A DNA stretch of 64,000 nucleotides from Terribium retamae. GTDB lineage: Bacteria > Pseudomonadota > Alphaproteobacteria > Rhizobiales > Rhizobiaceae. The stretch is from assembly GCF_022347545.1 (NCBI RefSeq), contig NZ_JAKREW010000007.1, positions 62,001 to 126,000 on the forward strand, given 5' to 3'. Position numbers and translations under genes: made by a program. Positions 54,423 to 63,376 of the stretch are shown piece after piece (within the stretch, counting starts at the first letter, position 1; each line of letters opens with the position of its first letter). Under the pieces are notes generated by a model. The model had not been told where the DNA came from, ran no database searches, and saw only the letters and a list, made by a program, of their open reading frames with translations.

Positions 54423-54832
54423 ACTTGAGCTTATACTTGTTTATTGGTGGATGCCGCCGCTCCCGGCGGCATCCACCAGGAGCCAGACTACAGCCCCGCA
54501 CCGCCCGCCAACAGGTCCATGTCAACGGCGGAGCAAAATCCGGCCAGGCGGCGGCGTAAAAGTCGGCCACTATGGCGCGTAAAATTGCACGCCGAAACAC
54601 AATCCAGAGTTTGCGAGCTGCCCGCCTCTGCTCTTGAGCGGCAGCATGGAACCTGGAGCGGATTATCTCCTCAGTCGAACAAGGCTACAACTTCCTGTGA
54701 TCCTGGGTCCACGTTGCACAGCCGCAGCGTTTCGTGACCAGAAGCGGTCAAATGACTTTCCATTAAACCTTAAGAACTGTCTTGCAATGATATCAATGTG
54801 TTACGCGGCATATAATTTGATAATTAGACACG
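54423..54832. other. 410-base gap with a long perfect hairpin
   Basis: GGTGGATGCCGCC (54446-54458) and GGCGGCATCCACC (54465-54477) form a perfect 13-base stem with a 6-base loop just after the acylase stop; no T-run follows on either strand. The remaining sequence has only short frames without recognisable similarity, and its right third (about 54760-54830) is AT-rich. It may contain an IS remnant, but I cannot support that. Confidence 0.5.
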
Positions 54833-55411
54833 TCAGGATGAACATCGCTTGCCTGCAGCGTCTTTTACCCTGAGCAAGTGGCGGACGGTTTCCTGACCGG
54901 CGTGATCAATCGGCCCTGAATTGTCGATCGAAATAACGTCATCGCCCCCGACAGCAAACTCCTGTCCTCGATTAAGGCGTGCCTTTATTGCACGCTCCGT
55001 TTCCCGGCCCCGCTCTGTGACGCGGTGCACGAGAACCTCTAGCGAAGCGGTGATGTTGAGAACGACCAAGTTCTGAAATCGGGAACGCGCGTCGTTCAAC
55101 GCTCCCCGCGACCCGTTTGCGATAACGACCCGTCCAGCAGCGAGCCACTCGTCGACGATGATTGGTAGTCCATATGCCAGGCCATGCGCGTTCCAATGGA
55201 GTGCGAACCCGCCTTCTCTGACAATCCGGAGGAAGTCGTTGGGCAAAACAGATTCATGATCCTCATTCCCACCCGCCGGCCTTGTAATCGTTCGTCGAAC
55301 GAACCTGAATCTCTCGTCACCCTGGAGAACATTCTTCGCGTATCCCAGCACAGTATCCTTGCCGGCCCCGCTCGGGCCGACTACAAATACGACCGTTCCG
55401 CTCATTGGCAT
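54833..55411 (-). CDS. phnN: Ribose 1,5-bisphosphokinase PhnN (cluster B)
   Basis: A 192-residue PhnN kinase from the ATG at 55411; a second ATG at 55405 overlaps the previous stop as ATGA. It has the P-loop VVGPSGAGKDTVL, RFRFVRRTITRPAGG, HWNAHGLAYGLP and RLNRGQEF with the lid Arg. It forms PRPP from ribose 1,5-bisphosphate, closing the C-P lyase salvage route. It is the last gene of cluster B and the only intact phnN in the window. Confidence 0.9.
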   Translation of the reverse strand: MPMSGTVVFVVGPSGAGKDTVLGYAKNVLQGDERFRFVRRTITRPAGGNEDHESVLPNDFLRIVREGGFALHWNAHGLAYGLPIIVDEWLAAGRVVIANGSRGALNDARSRFQNLVVLNITASLEVLVHRVTERGRETERAIKARLNRGQEFAVGGDDVISIDNSGPIDHAGQETVRHLLRVKDAAGKRCSS

Positions 55412-56120
55412 TGCTCTGTGGGATACCGTGATCGGAGCGGAAAGCTCTCGGCCACGACGAAGTTGAAATTCGGCGCTTTTTGCTCAAACAGCGTCAACGC
55501 GTCGATCTGGAAATCTTCATCGAGAAGAGGATCGAAGATCGAATGCAGTTTCGTCGCAATTTCAGTCCGGGCAGGCTCGTCGATGTGCCCAGTCAGCGTC
55601 ATATGGAAACGGAACCTGTCGAAAACGTAGGATATCCCCAACGGACAAGATTGGTCGTCTCCGTTTCATCCAGCTTCGACTGGAGTCGGCGTTGCATCTC
55701 CATTGCATTCATCGGAGCGCGAAAACGGGCGAACTGGGTGACAACAGACGATGCAAAGCCCGCATGTGCCGGGGTCTGCTCCTTGGGAATGAGAGCGAGG
55801 AAGTTGCCAAGGATCGCGATCTTCATAGGGCCCAGAGGACACGGAAACCGCTTTGTCGCGAATTCCCCGATCGCCTCGCGAAGCTCATTCCGGGTCGCTC
55901 CGGCCTTCAATCGGAACGGCGCCTTCAACGTTGCGTGGAAGCCATACCGGCGTGGGTCTAAGGTCACAGCGCTGAAAACCCTGACCGCGGCTTGCTCCGT
56001 CATCCCCTTCGCGAATGCATCCCTTCCGAGCCATTCCGACGCTGTCCGCGTCAACGGATGGTCAGCCGGTGTCGTGTAGTAAAGGGCATAACGCGGCCCA
56101 TTTGATCCCTCGGTTGGCAT
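55402..56120 (-). pseudogene. DUF1045 (2H phosphoesterase-like) gene with one frameshift (cluster B)
   Basis: The first frame (from 56120) has YALYYTTPADHPL, RYGFHATLKAPF with the first H-x-T motif, and runs to LVRWGYP. The end, YVFDRFRFHMTLTG with the second H-x-T motif and ITLFEQKAPNFNF-like sequence, is in another frame that stops at 55402. Close to 55631 the sequence reads CCTACG where one more base (CCNTACG) is expected. Restoring one base gives a complete protein of about 239 residues. If the lesion is real, no working DUF1045 gene is left in the window. Confidence 0.82.
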
Positions 56121-56123
56121 TGA

Positions 56124-56936
56124 CTATTTTCCAGAGACGAGAATGCGCGCGCGCAGCGCACTGCCGACCTGCTCGACGGCCAGGACCAGAACGAAAATCA
56201 CAAAGATGATGGTGGCTGCCTGGGCGTAGTTGAAGAGGTCCAATGCCACCTGAAGTTCGACGCCGATACCGCCGGCACCGACAATACCCAGCACGACCGA
56301 TCCTCGTGTCGCCTTCTCCAGGCTGAAGAGTCCGGTGGCGATCATGGCGGGCATGGCGCCCGGCACCACGGCGGAGGCGATAATGTCGGTACGGGAAGCG
56401 CCGAGAGCCGTCAGTGCTTCCTGAGGCCCCTTTTCGACATCCTCCATCGCCTCGGCGAAGAACCGGCCGCAGAACCCGATTGTGTCTACGATGATAGCGA
56501 GCGTACCTGCGAAAGGTCCCAGGCCCACCGCAACCACGAAAATCAGCGCCCAGATGAGATCGGGGATGGTCCGGCAAAACGACACGAGCCCCTTGGTGAG
56601 GAAGCGTACGACCGGATGTGGTGAGAAATCTCGTGTGGCAAGAACCGCGATCGGCAAGCTAAGGATGATTCCGATGAACGTTCCTGCGAGCGCCATCTGG
56701 AAGGTCTCGAGAAGTCGCAGCAGGATCACCGGGAGGCGGCTAATGTCAGGCGGGAACATATCACCTACCAGCCGCCCTATCTGAGGGAGCCCATCGACAA
56801 GCGCCGAGATCGAAATCTGCGATCCATGGATGGATGATATAATGGCTGCAGCACACGCCACCAGAAGGACGAAGCGCAAAGGTGACGCGCGTTCGAAGCG
56901 AGCGGGCAGGGTGCGGGGTGGAGAAATATCAGACAT
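56124..56936 (-). CDS. phnE: Phosphonate ABC permease PhnE (cluster B)
   Basis: A 270-residue permease; its ATG overlaps the phnC stop by 8 bases. It shows LLRLLETFQMALAGTFIG, FCRTIPDLIWALIFVVAVGLGPFAGTLA, the EAA loop ALGASRTDIIASAVVPGAMP and GIVGAGGIG. Cluster B has a single PhnE, so it probably works as a homodimer, unlike the two-permease arrangement of cluster A. Confidence 0.88.
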   Translation of the reverse strand: MSDISPPRTLPARFERASPLRFVLLVACAAAIISSIHGSQISISALVDGLPQIGRLVGDMFPPDISRLPVILLRLLETFQMALAGTFIGIILSLPIAVLATRDFSPHPVVRFLTKGLVSFCRTIPDLIWALIFVVAVGLGPFAGTLAIIVDTIGFCGRFFAEAMEDVEKGPQEALTALGASRTDIIASAVVPGAMPAMIATGLFSLEKATRGSVVLGIVGAGGIGVELQVALDLFNYAQAATIIFVIFVLVLAVEQVGSALRARILVSGK

Positions 56937-57729
56937 AGAGGTCTTTCACCGACGCAGCTGAAAACTGGGATGCATGCTGGTCAAAAGCGATCAGACCGCC
57001 CTTCAAGGCGATGACCCTGTCGGCATATTCTTCGGCATGCTTGAGATTGTGTGTCGTGAACATGACTGTCGCCTTGTGCTCACGAGCGAGACGGATCAGG
57101 AGCTCCATGACTTCGAAGCCGGAAGAGGGATCCAGGCTCGCCACCGGCTCGTCGGCAAGGATGATACGCGGTCGCTGCATGAGCGCGCGCGCGATCGCCA
57201 CACGTTGCGACTGTCCGCCGGACAACTGATCCGCCCGGGACAGAGCTTTATGACTGAGGCCGACGGCAGCGAGCATGTCCATGGCTTCCTCACGTAGCTC
57301 TTTCGGCGCGAAGGCCTGTATCCAGGTGCGCGGCCCGCCTCGGCGAGACTGGGCGCCGTGGATGACATTGCTCAGGGCGGATAGGCGTGAGGACAGGTTA
57401 TGCTTCTGGAATATAAAACCGATCTTTGACCTGACGAAAACAAGGTCCCGATGTGCGGCTCCAACGAGTTGCTTGCCCTGAACCGTAATCGAGCCGGAGT
57501 CCGGCTCGATCAATCGAATGCAGCTGCGTAGCAAGGTCGACTTGCCAGCGCCGTTCGCCCCTATGAGTGAGACGATAGAGCCAGACTCGACGGACATACT
57601 GATGCCACGCAGGATAGTGTTGGTTCCGAACCGTTTTGAAAGATCGGAAATTTCGAGATCGAAATCGGGAGACCGCTGTCCCGAACCGATAGTCGACTGC
57701 TGGCTTTTGAGGTCGAGTCTGGAGAGCAT
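56929..57729 (-). CDS. phnC: Phosphonate ABC ATPase PhnC (cluster B)
   Basis: A 266-residue ATPase: Walker [35 protein letters not shown] (PhnC block), signature QLSGGQSQRVAIA, IILADEPVASLDP and FTTHNLKHAEEYADRV. It follows phnD by 5 bases and overlaps phnE. It drives uptake of phosphonates for the canonical lyase of cluster B. Confidence 0.89.
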   Translation of the reverse strand: MLSRLDLKSQQSTIGSGQRSPDFDLEISDLSKRFGTNTILRGISMSVESGSIVSLIGANGAGKSTLLRSCIRLIEPDSGSITVQGKQLVGAAHRDLVFVRSKIGFIFQKHNLSSRLSALSNVIHGAQSRRGGPRTWIQAFAPKELREEAMDMLAAVGLSHKALSRADQLSGGQSQRVAIARALMQRPRIILADEPVASLDPSSGFEVMELLIRLAREHKATVMFTTHNLKHAEEYADRVIALKGGLIAFDQHASQFSAASVKDLYV

Positions 57730-57734
57730 GGCGA

Positions 57735-58634
57735 TCAGTTCAGTGGCTTTGAAAACTGTGGCTGGCCGATAGCGACAAAGCCCTGACGCATGTAATCGTA
57801 GTCTTTATCCTGCACGTTGGGCAGGAACGCACTCAGCGTGTAGCGATCAGCGCCCTCGGTGGTCACAAGCAGCGCTTCCTTCAGCTTGGCGGCCGTTTCG
57901 GGATTGCGGAAGGCTTCCCTGAAGCGCTCGATCACCTCCTCGTCGACATGCTCGCCCGCCACGATGACGTCGTTCGGCAGATCGGGACCGCGGGCAATAA
58001 CGCGGAAGGTGCCTGAATTGACCTCGGGGTCTTCGTCACGCAAGCGCATGTATACGAAACCCGCCATGCCCCAAGCGGCAACGTCCCCACGCTTCAAGGC
58101 CGTGTAACCCACCATGTTGGACAGATGCACGGGCTCGACGTCCTTTGTAGGATCGAGGCCGGCTGCCGCCAGCAACAGCGATGGGCCAATGTGAGCCGAC
58201 GTCGATCCGACCGCAGCAAAAGCCATGCGCTTTCCCCTAAGGTCGGCGAGTGTATGAATTCCGCTGTCCTGTCGAACGATGATCGCCGAGTAGTAGTCGG
58301 CCCGGGAGAAAGCAACGACAGGCGCGATCCTCGTGCGGCTCTGGAAGATCGTGTACTCCGACGGGCCTACGAGAGCCATGTCGACCTTGCCGGAACGGAG
58401 CGCTTCGCCTGCAACGGTCCTGTTGTTCACCGGGAAGAACTCAATATCGATCCCGGTAGTTTCCGACAGAATTTGCTTGAACTGGCCGAACTGCCTCTGC
58501 AGCTCTTCGAGCCCGTCGATGTCAGTGGCGGCAAGGCGGATGGTTTCGGCCGATGCGATGCCGGTCGCTGGCGCAAGGCCGAGCAAGCCGATGCCGATCG
58601 CGGCAGCTATATTGCGGAGAAAGGAAAGTTCCAT
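57735..58634 (-). CDS. phnD: Phosphonate periplasmic binding protein PhnD (cluster B)
   Basis: A 299-residue PhnD from MELSFLRNIAAAIGIGLLGLA (58634), a Sec signal with cleavage likely after IASA. The mature part has TDIDGLEELQRQFGQFK, EFFPVNNRTVAGEALRSGKVDMALVGPSEY and AAVGSTSAHIGP at the ligand turn. Similarity to the cluster A PhnD is low, so ligand preference may differ. A 106-base gap with two hairpins separates it from phnL. Confidence 0.86.
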   Translation of the reverse strand: MELSFLRNIAAAIGIGLLGLAPATGIASAETIRLAATDIDGLEELQRQFGQFKQILSETTGIDIEFFPVNNRTVAGEALRSGKVDMALVGPSEYTIFQSRTRIAPVVAFSRADYYSAIIVRQDSGIHTLADLRGKRMAFAAVGSTSAHIGPSLLLAAAGLDPTKDVEPVHLSNMVGYTALKRGDVAAWGMAGFVYMRLRDEDPEVNSGTFRVIARGPDLPNDVIVAGEHVDEEVIERFREAFRNPETAAKLKEALLVTTEGADRYTLSAFLPNVQDKDYDYMRQGFVAIGQPQFSKPLN

Positions 58635-58660
58635 GTTGATGCCCTTGTGTGTTTGTTTGC

Positions 58661-58698
58661 CGAAGAGTGCGTCTTCGGATCGAAGATGATGATCTTCG
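58661..58698. promoter_or_regulatory. Two tandem hairpins between phnL and phnD (cluster B)
   Basis: CGAAGA (58661-58666) pairs with TCTTCG (58672-58677), loop 5; CGAAGAT (58681-58687) pairs with ATCTTCG (58692-58698), loop 4. The arms are the same word used twice, 3 bases apart. They may be a processing or attenuation site separating lyase and transport expression, or a double operator for phnD. Confidence 0.45.
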
Positions 58699-58740
58699 TG
58701 TAACAAGCCCGTGTATTGCTGATGACGACAGAGCTACACT

Positions 58741-59541
58741 TCAGGTACGAATGCCCGATAGATACCCTCGGCGCTTCTGGGTAGACTGCGCTCTCGAACT
58801 AGGCGGCATCGGCGTCTTGCTCGCATCAGATGACGGCTCGGATCCGTTCTGTCCCGATAAAAGCGGCGAGACCTCGATGAAGCGATCGGCGACGGCTTCC
58901 CGCATCTCGGCATCATGAAAAATGCAAAGCATGGTGACGCCTGCTGCCTTTTTCTTGTTGATGAGCTCGATCACAATTTGACGGTTGCGCGCATCCAGCG
59001 ATGCGCTGGGTTCGTCGAGAAGCAACAAAGGGTGTTGGGTGATGAAACCGCGTGCGATGTTGACCCGCTGCTGCTCACCGCCTGAGAAAGTCGCCGGGGG
59101 CAGAGCCCACAAGGATTCTGGCACATTCAACCGATCAAGGAGGGCCTCGGCCCGGGAGATCGCCACGTCATGGTGTTCACCCTCCGCCAGGAGCGGTTCG
59201 GCGACCAGGTCCCGGGCCGAAATGCGCGGAACGACACGCAGGAACTGGCTTACATAACCGACTGTCGTCCGGCGGACCTGCTTCATCACCAATGGATCGG
59301 CCGACGCGATGTCTATGATTCGGTCACCGTGACGAACGAGGATGCCGCCGTTCTCGGTTTCGTAGGTACCGTAGACCATCTTGAGCACGGAACTCTTGCC
59401 CGCGCCCGAAGGTCCATTGAGGACGACACACTCACCTCGCTCGACACTGAACGAGAGGTTGGAGATGGCGGGTATCCGGATGCCGCCGCGCAGGTGCATG
59501 ACGAATTGCTTGCCTATGTTTGAGACGTGTAGAACTGGCAT
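58741..59541 (-). CDS. phnL: ABC-type ATPase PhnL (cluster B)
   Basis: A 266-residue PhnL. MPVLHVSNIGKQFVMHLRGG and IPAISNLSFSVERGECVVLNGPSGAGKSS are canonical, followed by TTVGYVSQFLRVVPRISARDLVAEPLL, FSGGEQQRVNIARGF, LLLLDEPSASLD and CIFHDAEMR. The C-terminal 30 or so residues (SEPSSDASKTPMPPSS onward) are an extra low-complexity tail. The start is 3 bases after the phnK stop. It is needed with PhnGHI to make the ribosyl phosphonate. Confidence 0.9.
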   Translation of the reverse strand: MPVLHVSNIGKQFVMHLRGGIRIPAISNLSFSVERGECVVLNGPSGAGKSSVLKMVYGTYETENGGILVRHGDRIIDIASADPLVMKQVRRTTVGYVSQFLRVVPRISARDLVAEPLLAEGEHHDVAISRAEALLDRLNVPESLWALPPATFSGGEQQRVNIARGFITQHPLLLLDEPSASLDARNRQIVIELINKKKAAGVTMLCIFHDAEMREAVADRFIEVSPLLSGQNGSEPSSDASKTPMPPSSRAQSTQKRRGYLSGIRT

Positions 59542-59544
59542 TGC

Positions 59545-60327
59545 TCAGACCTGAAGAACCGAGGAAACGAGAAGCTGGGTGTAGGGCTGGCGCGGATCTT
59601 CCAGGACACGGTCGCTCAAGCCGGTCTCGATGACGCGACCCGACTGCATCACCATGAGGCGGTCCGACAAGAGCCGAGCTACGCCGAGATCATGGGTCAC
59701 GATCACCACGGCGAGATTGAACTCGCGGACAAGCCTGCGCAGAAGATCGAGGAGCTTCGCCTGGACCGAGACGTCAAGACCGCCGGTCGGCTCGTCCATC
59801 AAGACAAGTTGCGGATGGGTGACAAGCCCTCTGGCGATCTGCAGTCGTTGCTGCATTCCGCCCGAGAAGGTCTGGGGAAGATCATCGACGCGTGCCGGAT
59901 CGATCTCGACATTCTTCAGCCATTCCATCGCAACGGATCGCAAGGTCCCGTAATGCCGGTGGCCGTTCGTCATCAGCGGCTCCGAGATGTTGCCGCCGGC
60001 GCTCACGTCGAGCCGTAAGCCGTCCCGGGCATTCTGATGGATAATGGCCAGAATAGTCGGTAGCAGCCGCTCTCGCTCCGCTTCCTCAAGTCGCCATAGA
60101 TCGCACTCCTCACGATCGGGAAGGCTCAGGGTTATGTTGCCGGCATCGGGCGGCATAAGGCCGGCAAGGCATTTCAGGAGGGTTGATTTTCCCGACCCGC
60201 TTTCTCCAACGATTCCTAAGACCTCGCCGCGATGAAGCGTGAAGGAAATGTCCTGGCAGGCGAGCCTGCGATCGAAAACCTTGGTGAGGCCATTGACCTG
60301 CAAGACCGGTTTCACAACATCGCTCAT
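59545..60327 (-). CDS. phnK: ABC-type ATPase PhnK (cluster B)
   Basis: A 260-residue PhnK overlapping the phnJ stop by four bases. It has GIVGESGSGKSTLLKCLAGL, ILAIIHQNARDGLRLDVSAGGNISEPL (typical of PhnK), FSGGMQQRLQIARGLV, LVLMDEPTGGLDVSVQ and VTHDLGVARLL. It binds PhnJ and helps C-P lyase turnover. Confidence 0.9.
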   Translation of the reverse strand: MSDVVKPVLQVNGLTKVFDRRLACQDISFTLHRGEVLGIVGESGSGKSTLLKCLAGLMPPDAGNITLSLPDREECDLWRLEEAERERLLPTILAIIHQNARDGLRLDVSAGGNISEPLMTNGHRHYGTLRSVAMEWLKNVEIDPARVDDLPQTFSGGMQQRLQIARGLVTHPQLVLMDEPTGGLDVSVQAKLLDLLRRLVREFNLAVVIVTHDLGVARLLSDRLMVMQSGRVIETGLSDRVLEDPRQPYTQLLVSSVLQV

Positions 60328-61193
60328 CGGGACGCTCCTTCCGAAAGGCGGTCGTTACAATAGGAGGTGTCCGAGCAGACGAATTGAGTGTTTCCTGCAT
60401 CGTCCAGCAGCATCTCATCAAGGTAGCTGTCCTCGGCGCCGCATCGTGCACAGCACGACTGCCATTTCTGCCTTTCGAACGGATGATCGTCGAAGTCGAT
60501 GCTTCGGACATCGGTGAAAGGCGGTATCGCATAGATGCGGCGCTCGCGACCAGCGCCGAAGATAGTCAAGGCCCGGCTGCGATGGAGTTTCGGATTGTCG
60601 AACTTGGGTACCGGAGAAGGTGAGGCAAGATAACGGTCGTGTACGCGAACGGGGTAGTCATGCGACATCACGATGTTTCCATAGCGCGCAATGTCCTCGT
60701 ACAGGCGGACCTGCATCAATCCGTATCGCGCAAAGGCATGCAGCTTGCGGGTCTCTACCTCTGAAGTCACCAGCCGACGAAGCGGCTCGGGCTGAGGAAC
60801 CTGCATGACGAGAATCTGGTCATCCTGCAGCGGACGCTCGGGAATCCTGTGGCGACTCTGCACGATCGTCGCCTCGCCCGTGCTCTCGGTCGTGTTCACA
60901 CGCGCTACGCGAGCGAAGAAACGCCGGATGGACACTGCGTTCGTGGTGTCATCGGCTCCTTGGTCGATCACCTTGAGGCAGTCTGTCTTGCCGATGATGC
61001 TGGCCGTAACCTGGATGCCTCCGGTTCCCCATCCCGGCGGCAGTGGAATCTCACGGTCTCCGAAGGGAACCTGATAGCCAGGGATCGATACTGCCTTGAG
61101 TATCGCCCTGCGGATCATCCGCTTTGTTTGTTCATCGAGAAATCCGTAGCTGTATTCCTCGGCTTCCCCGTTCAGCGCGAGGTCATCAAGCAT
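60324..61193 (-). CDS. phnJ: C-P lyase PhnJ, canonical radical-SAM subunit (cluster B)
   Basis: A 289-residue PhnJ overlapping the phnI stop by 8 bases. It has SIPGYQVPFGDREIPLPPGWGTGG with the conserved Gly39, and the complete cysteine set: Cys248-x2-Cys251 (CARCG), Cys273 and Cys279 (FVCSDTSYC). The spacing of 3, 22 and 6 is exactly that of E. coli C241, C244, C266 and C272. It cleaves the C-P bond of ribosyl-phosphonate using an iron-sulfur cluster and S-adenosylmethionine. It gives the comparison for the cysteine-poor PhnJ of cluster A. Confidence 0.94.
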   Translation of the reverse strand: MLDDLALNGEAEEYSYGFLDEQTKRMIRRAILKAVSIPGYQVPFGDREIPLPPGWGTGGIQVTASIIGKTDCLKVIDQGADDTTNAVSIRRFFARVARVNTTESTGEATIVQSRHRIPERPLQDDQILVMQVPQPEPLRRLVTSEVETRKLHAFARYGLMQVRLYEDIARYGNIVMSHDYPVRVHDRYLASPSPVPKFDNPKLHRSRALTIFGAGRERRIYAIPPFTDVRSIDFDDHPFERQKWQSCCARCGAEDSYLDEMLLDDAGNTQFVCSDTSYCNDRLSEGASR

Positions 61194-62301
61194 CGTCGTT
61201 CTCTTTCGCTAAGGCTTCGCTGGCGCGCTTGTCGTAATCTTCGCGAAGTCGGCGGAGCAACTGTTGCTCGGCCTGGAAGTCCACGTAGTGAGGGAGCTTC
61301 AGGTGCTGGACCAGTCCGGACGCGGCCACGCTGTCCGAGTGTGAGAGGACAAACTCCTCATCCTGGGCAGGATAACGTCGTTCCTCGCCGAATTCAGCGC
61401 CCCGAAGGGCGCGGTCGACGACAGCGACTGACAATGCCTTTCGTTCGCTGTGCCCGAACAGGAGACCGTAGCCTCTGGTATATCGCGGCGGCGTCTCGGA
61501 CTTGCCAACCGTCAGATGTATCGTCCGGCACTCGGTTATCTGCACTGTCCCAATGCCGGCTTCAAGATCGATCTCCGGAATTTCCATCACGACCGAGACG
61601 TCGCCGTGGCGCATCTCTGCCACGTAAGGATGGTTTCTCCCGTAACCGCGCATCGTGGAATAGCAGAGCGCCATCAGAAAGCCCTCGTCGCCACGAACCA
61701 GGTTTTGGAGCCTCTGATCCCGCGTTGAGGGAAACGTCAGAGGAGATCGCGTGATGTCCGCGACCTCCTGGCTGTCGTCGGGCAGTTCCTCCTCAACAAG
61801 GCCGGTACGGCTGATGAAGCCCGCATCGTGATGAAGATGCAAATCTTCCACTTGATCGCTGTCAGGTAGCGGCAGTCCATCCTCGTCATCACAACCGTCA
61901 AGCAGGGCAAAATCGATAAGCCTGTGGGTGTAATCGTATGTCGGGCCAAGGAACTGCCCGCCGGGAACATCCTTGTGCGTGGTTGATATCCGCCGTCGAA
62001 CGATCATTGATGCAGTGTCGAGAGGCAGGGTGAAGCCGAACCGCGGAATGGTGCTCCGATAGGCCCGGAGCAAATATATGGCCTCGATCAGGTCGCCTTC
62101 CGCCTGCTTGATGGCCAGGGCCGCGAGCGTCGGATCGTAGAGCGATCCCTCGTTCATTACCCTGTCGACCGCAAGGGAGAGCTGCTCGCGGATCTGCTCC
62201 ACGGAGAGTTGGGCGACGTTTGGGTCGCCGCGACGTCGCTTTGAGAGCAATTGGTGGGAGGCGTCGATCGCCTTCTCGCCTCCCTTGATGGACGTGATCA
62301 T
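61186..62301 (-). CDS. phnI: C-P lyase core subunit PhnI (cluster B)
   Basis: A 371-residue PhnI from MITSIKGGEKAIDASH (62301), sharing one base with the phnH stop (TAATG). Canonical blocks are LSLAVDRVMNEGSLYDPTLAAL, HKDVPGGQFLGPTYDYTHRLIDF, RGDEGFLMALCYSTMRGYGRNHP, RGYGLLFGHSERKALSVAVVDRAL and HLKLPHYVDFQAE with His333 and His338. It is the nucleosidase-type subunit that swaps the base of ATP for phosphonate. Confidence 0.92.
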   Translation of the reverse strand: MITSIKGGEKAIDASHQLLSKRRRGDPNVAQLSVEQIREQLSLAVDRVMNEGSLYDPTLAALAIKQAEGDLIEAIYLLRAYRSTIPRFGFTLPLDTASMIVRRRISTTHKDVPGGQFLGPTYDYTHRLIDFALLDGCDDEDGLPLPDSDQVEDLHLHHDAGFISRTGLVEEELPDDSQEVADITRSPLTFPSTRDQRLQNLVRGDEGFLMALCYSTMRGYGRNHPYVAEMRHGDVSVVMEIPEIDLEAGIGTVQITECRTIHLTVGKSETPPRYTRGYGLLFGHSERKALSVAVVDRALRGAEFGEERRYPAQDEEFVLSHSDSVAASGLVQHLKLPHYVDFQAEQQLLRRLREDYDKRASEALAKENDDA

Positions 62302-62894
62302 TAGAAACTCGCTTTGACTGTGCGGGGAAGGCTCATGATCGAGCAGGCGTCCGCCAAGATCATGTCTATGCCGATTGGATAGTTCGCGGCGTTCTCGTTC
62401 CATCGGTCCCAGAACCCGTCTGGCAGACCGGCCGGCTCGACAGAAACAACGCTCTCAATGCCCGGGCCCCTCAGGGAAACCGGCCGGCCTCCAGCCAGCA
62501 ACGGGACCTGCACAACCAAGGTGGCCGAACGGTCCGGGTAGGAAGGGGTTCCCCTAGGGAAGACACGGAAATCCGGCAGGTTCCGGGCCTTGGCGAAGAA
62601 CGCGAATGCGGCGGAATCGGGTTGAGTGACGACGCGGGCGCCCGTGTTGAAAAGCAGATACTGCCTTATCGGTTCTTGAATGAGAATTGGATCGAGCCAG
62701 ACCGGGGTGGCATCGTCGAGCAGGGTGAGGCCGATGGCGGCGAGCGTGGGGGACAGCGGAGCAGGCGAAGCGATTGGCAGCGGAATGGTAACGATGGTGC
62801 CTGGCCGCGATGTCGCCGCAAGAAGCCCTCTGAAAGCCTGCTGGGCATCATGGATCGGGTCTGCGAACTGGGTTGAGATGACGCTGGCGTTCAT
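62301..62894 (-). CDS. phnH: C-P lyase core subunit PhnH (cluster B)
   Basis: A 197-residue PhnH; the start at 62894 overlaps the phnG stop. Family blocks are DAQQAFRGLLAATSRPGTI, TGARVV, FPRGTPSYPDRSATLVVQV, LRGPGIESVVSV and NYPIGIDMILADACSIMSLPRT. It is longer than the cluster A PhnH by 17 residues. It is part of the PhnGHIJ core. Confidence 0.9.
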   Translation of the reverse strand: MNASVISTQFADPIHDAQQAFRGLLAATSRPGTIVTIPLPIASPAPLSPTLAAIGLTLLDDATPVWLDPILIQEPIRQYLLFNTGARVVTQPDSAAFAFFAKARNLPDFRVFPRGTPSYPDRSATLVVQVPLLAGGRPVSLRGPGIESVVSVEPAGLPDGFWDRWNENAANYPIGIDMILADACSIMSLPRTVKASF

Positions 62895-63376
62895 TGTTCA
62901 GCTCCGCCAGGCGACAGCATTGTAAAGTCGACCTTGCTGCTCCGGGTGTCGTCCAGGATCTGCCGCCGCCGCCGGTCCCGCAATTCCATCATGGCGGCAA
63001 TGGCGCCGCACACGATGGTCTCACCGGTCGATTTCTCGCGTTGCAGCATTGCGTCGAACAGGGCGGAGAGAGCGGCATGACGCTTGTTGCGCCCCATCAC
63101 GTATGAAACCCCTATTTCTCCGGTGCTCAGTTGTAAGGTGCATCGCGTCACGGTGACGTCGCCAAGGTTAAATTGTGCGCCCGTGCCACTTGCCCGCCCA
63201 CGGACCATGGCGGAGCCGAGCTCAGGCCGGCGAATCCAGGTGAAGGTCGGGCGTGGCAACACTTTCCAATGGCGTTCGATCTCTGCTGGTGGGGTTTCGG
63301 CCAGAAGTGTCATCCATTGCGGCCGCGAAGCGGCTGCATGACAATCCGTGGCGGGAAGGACTGGAGTGTCGCTCAT
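62891..63376 (-). CDS. phnG: C-P lyase core subunit PhnG (cluster B)
   Basis: A 161-residue PhnG from MSDTPVLPATDCHAA (63376), overlapping the phnM stop (ATGA). It has PQWMTLLAETPPAEIE, RRPELGSAMVRGRASGTGAQFNLGDVTVTRCTLQL, GVSYVMGRNKRHAALSALFDAML and the end SSKVDFTMLSPGG, all canonical. Confidence 0.9.
   Translation of the reverse strand: MSDTPVLPATDCHAAASRPQWMTLLAETPPAEIERHWKVLPRPTFTWIRRPELGSAMVRGRASGTGAQFNLGDVTVTRCTLQLSTGEIGVSYVMGRNKRHAALSALFDAMLQREKSTGETIVCGAIAAMMELRDRRRRQILDDTRSSKVDFTMLSPGGAEQ

Noticed and set aside
54415..54600. Short leftward open frame near the long hairpin
   Set aside because: It runs through the hairpin and resembles no known protein; a transposase remnant was considered but cannot be supported.
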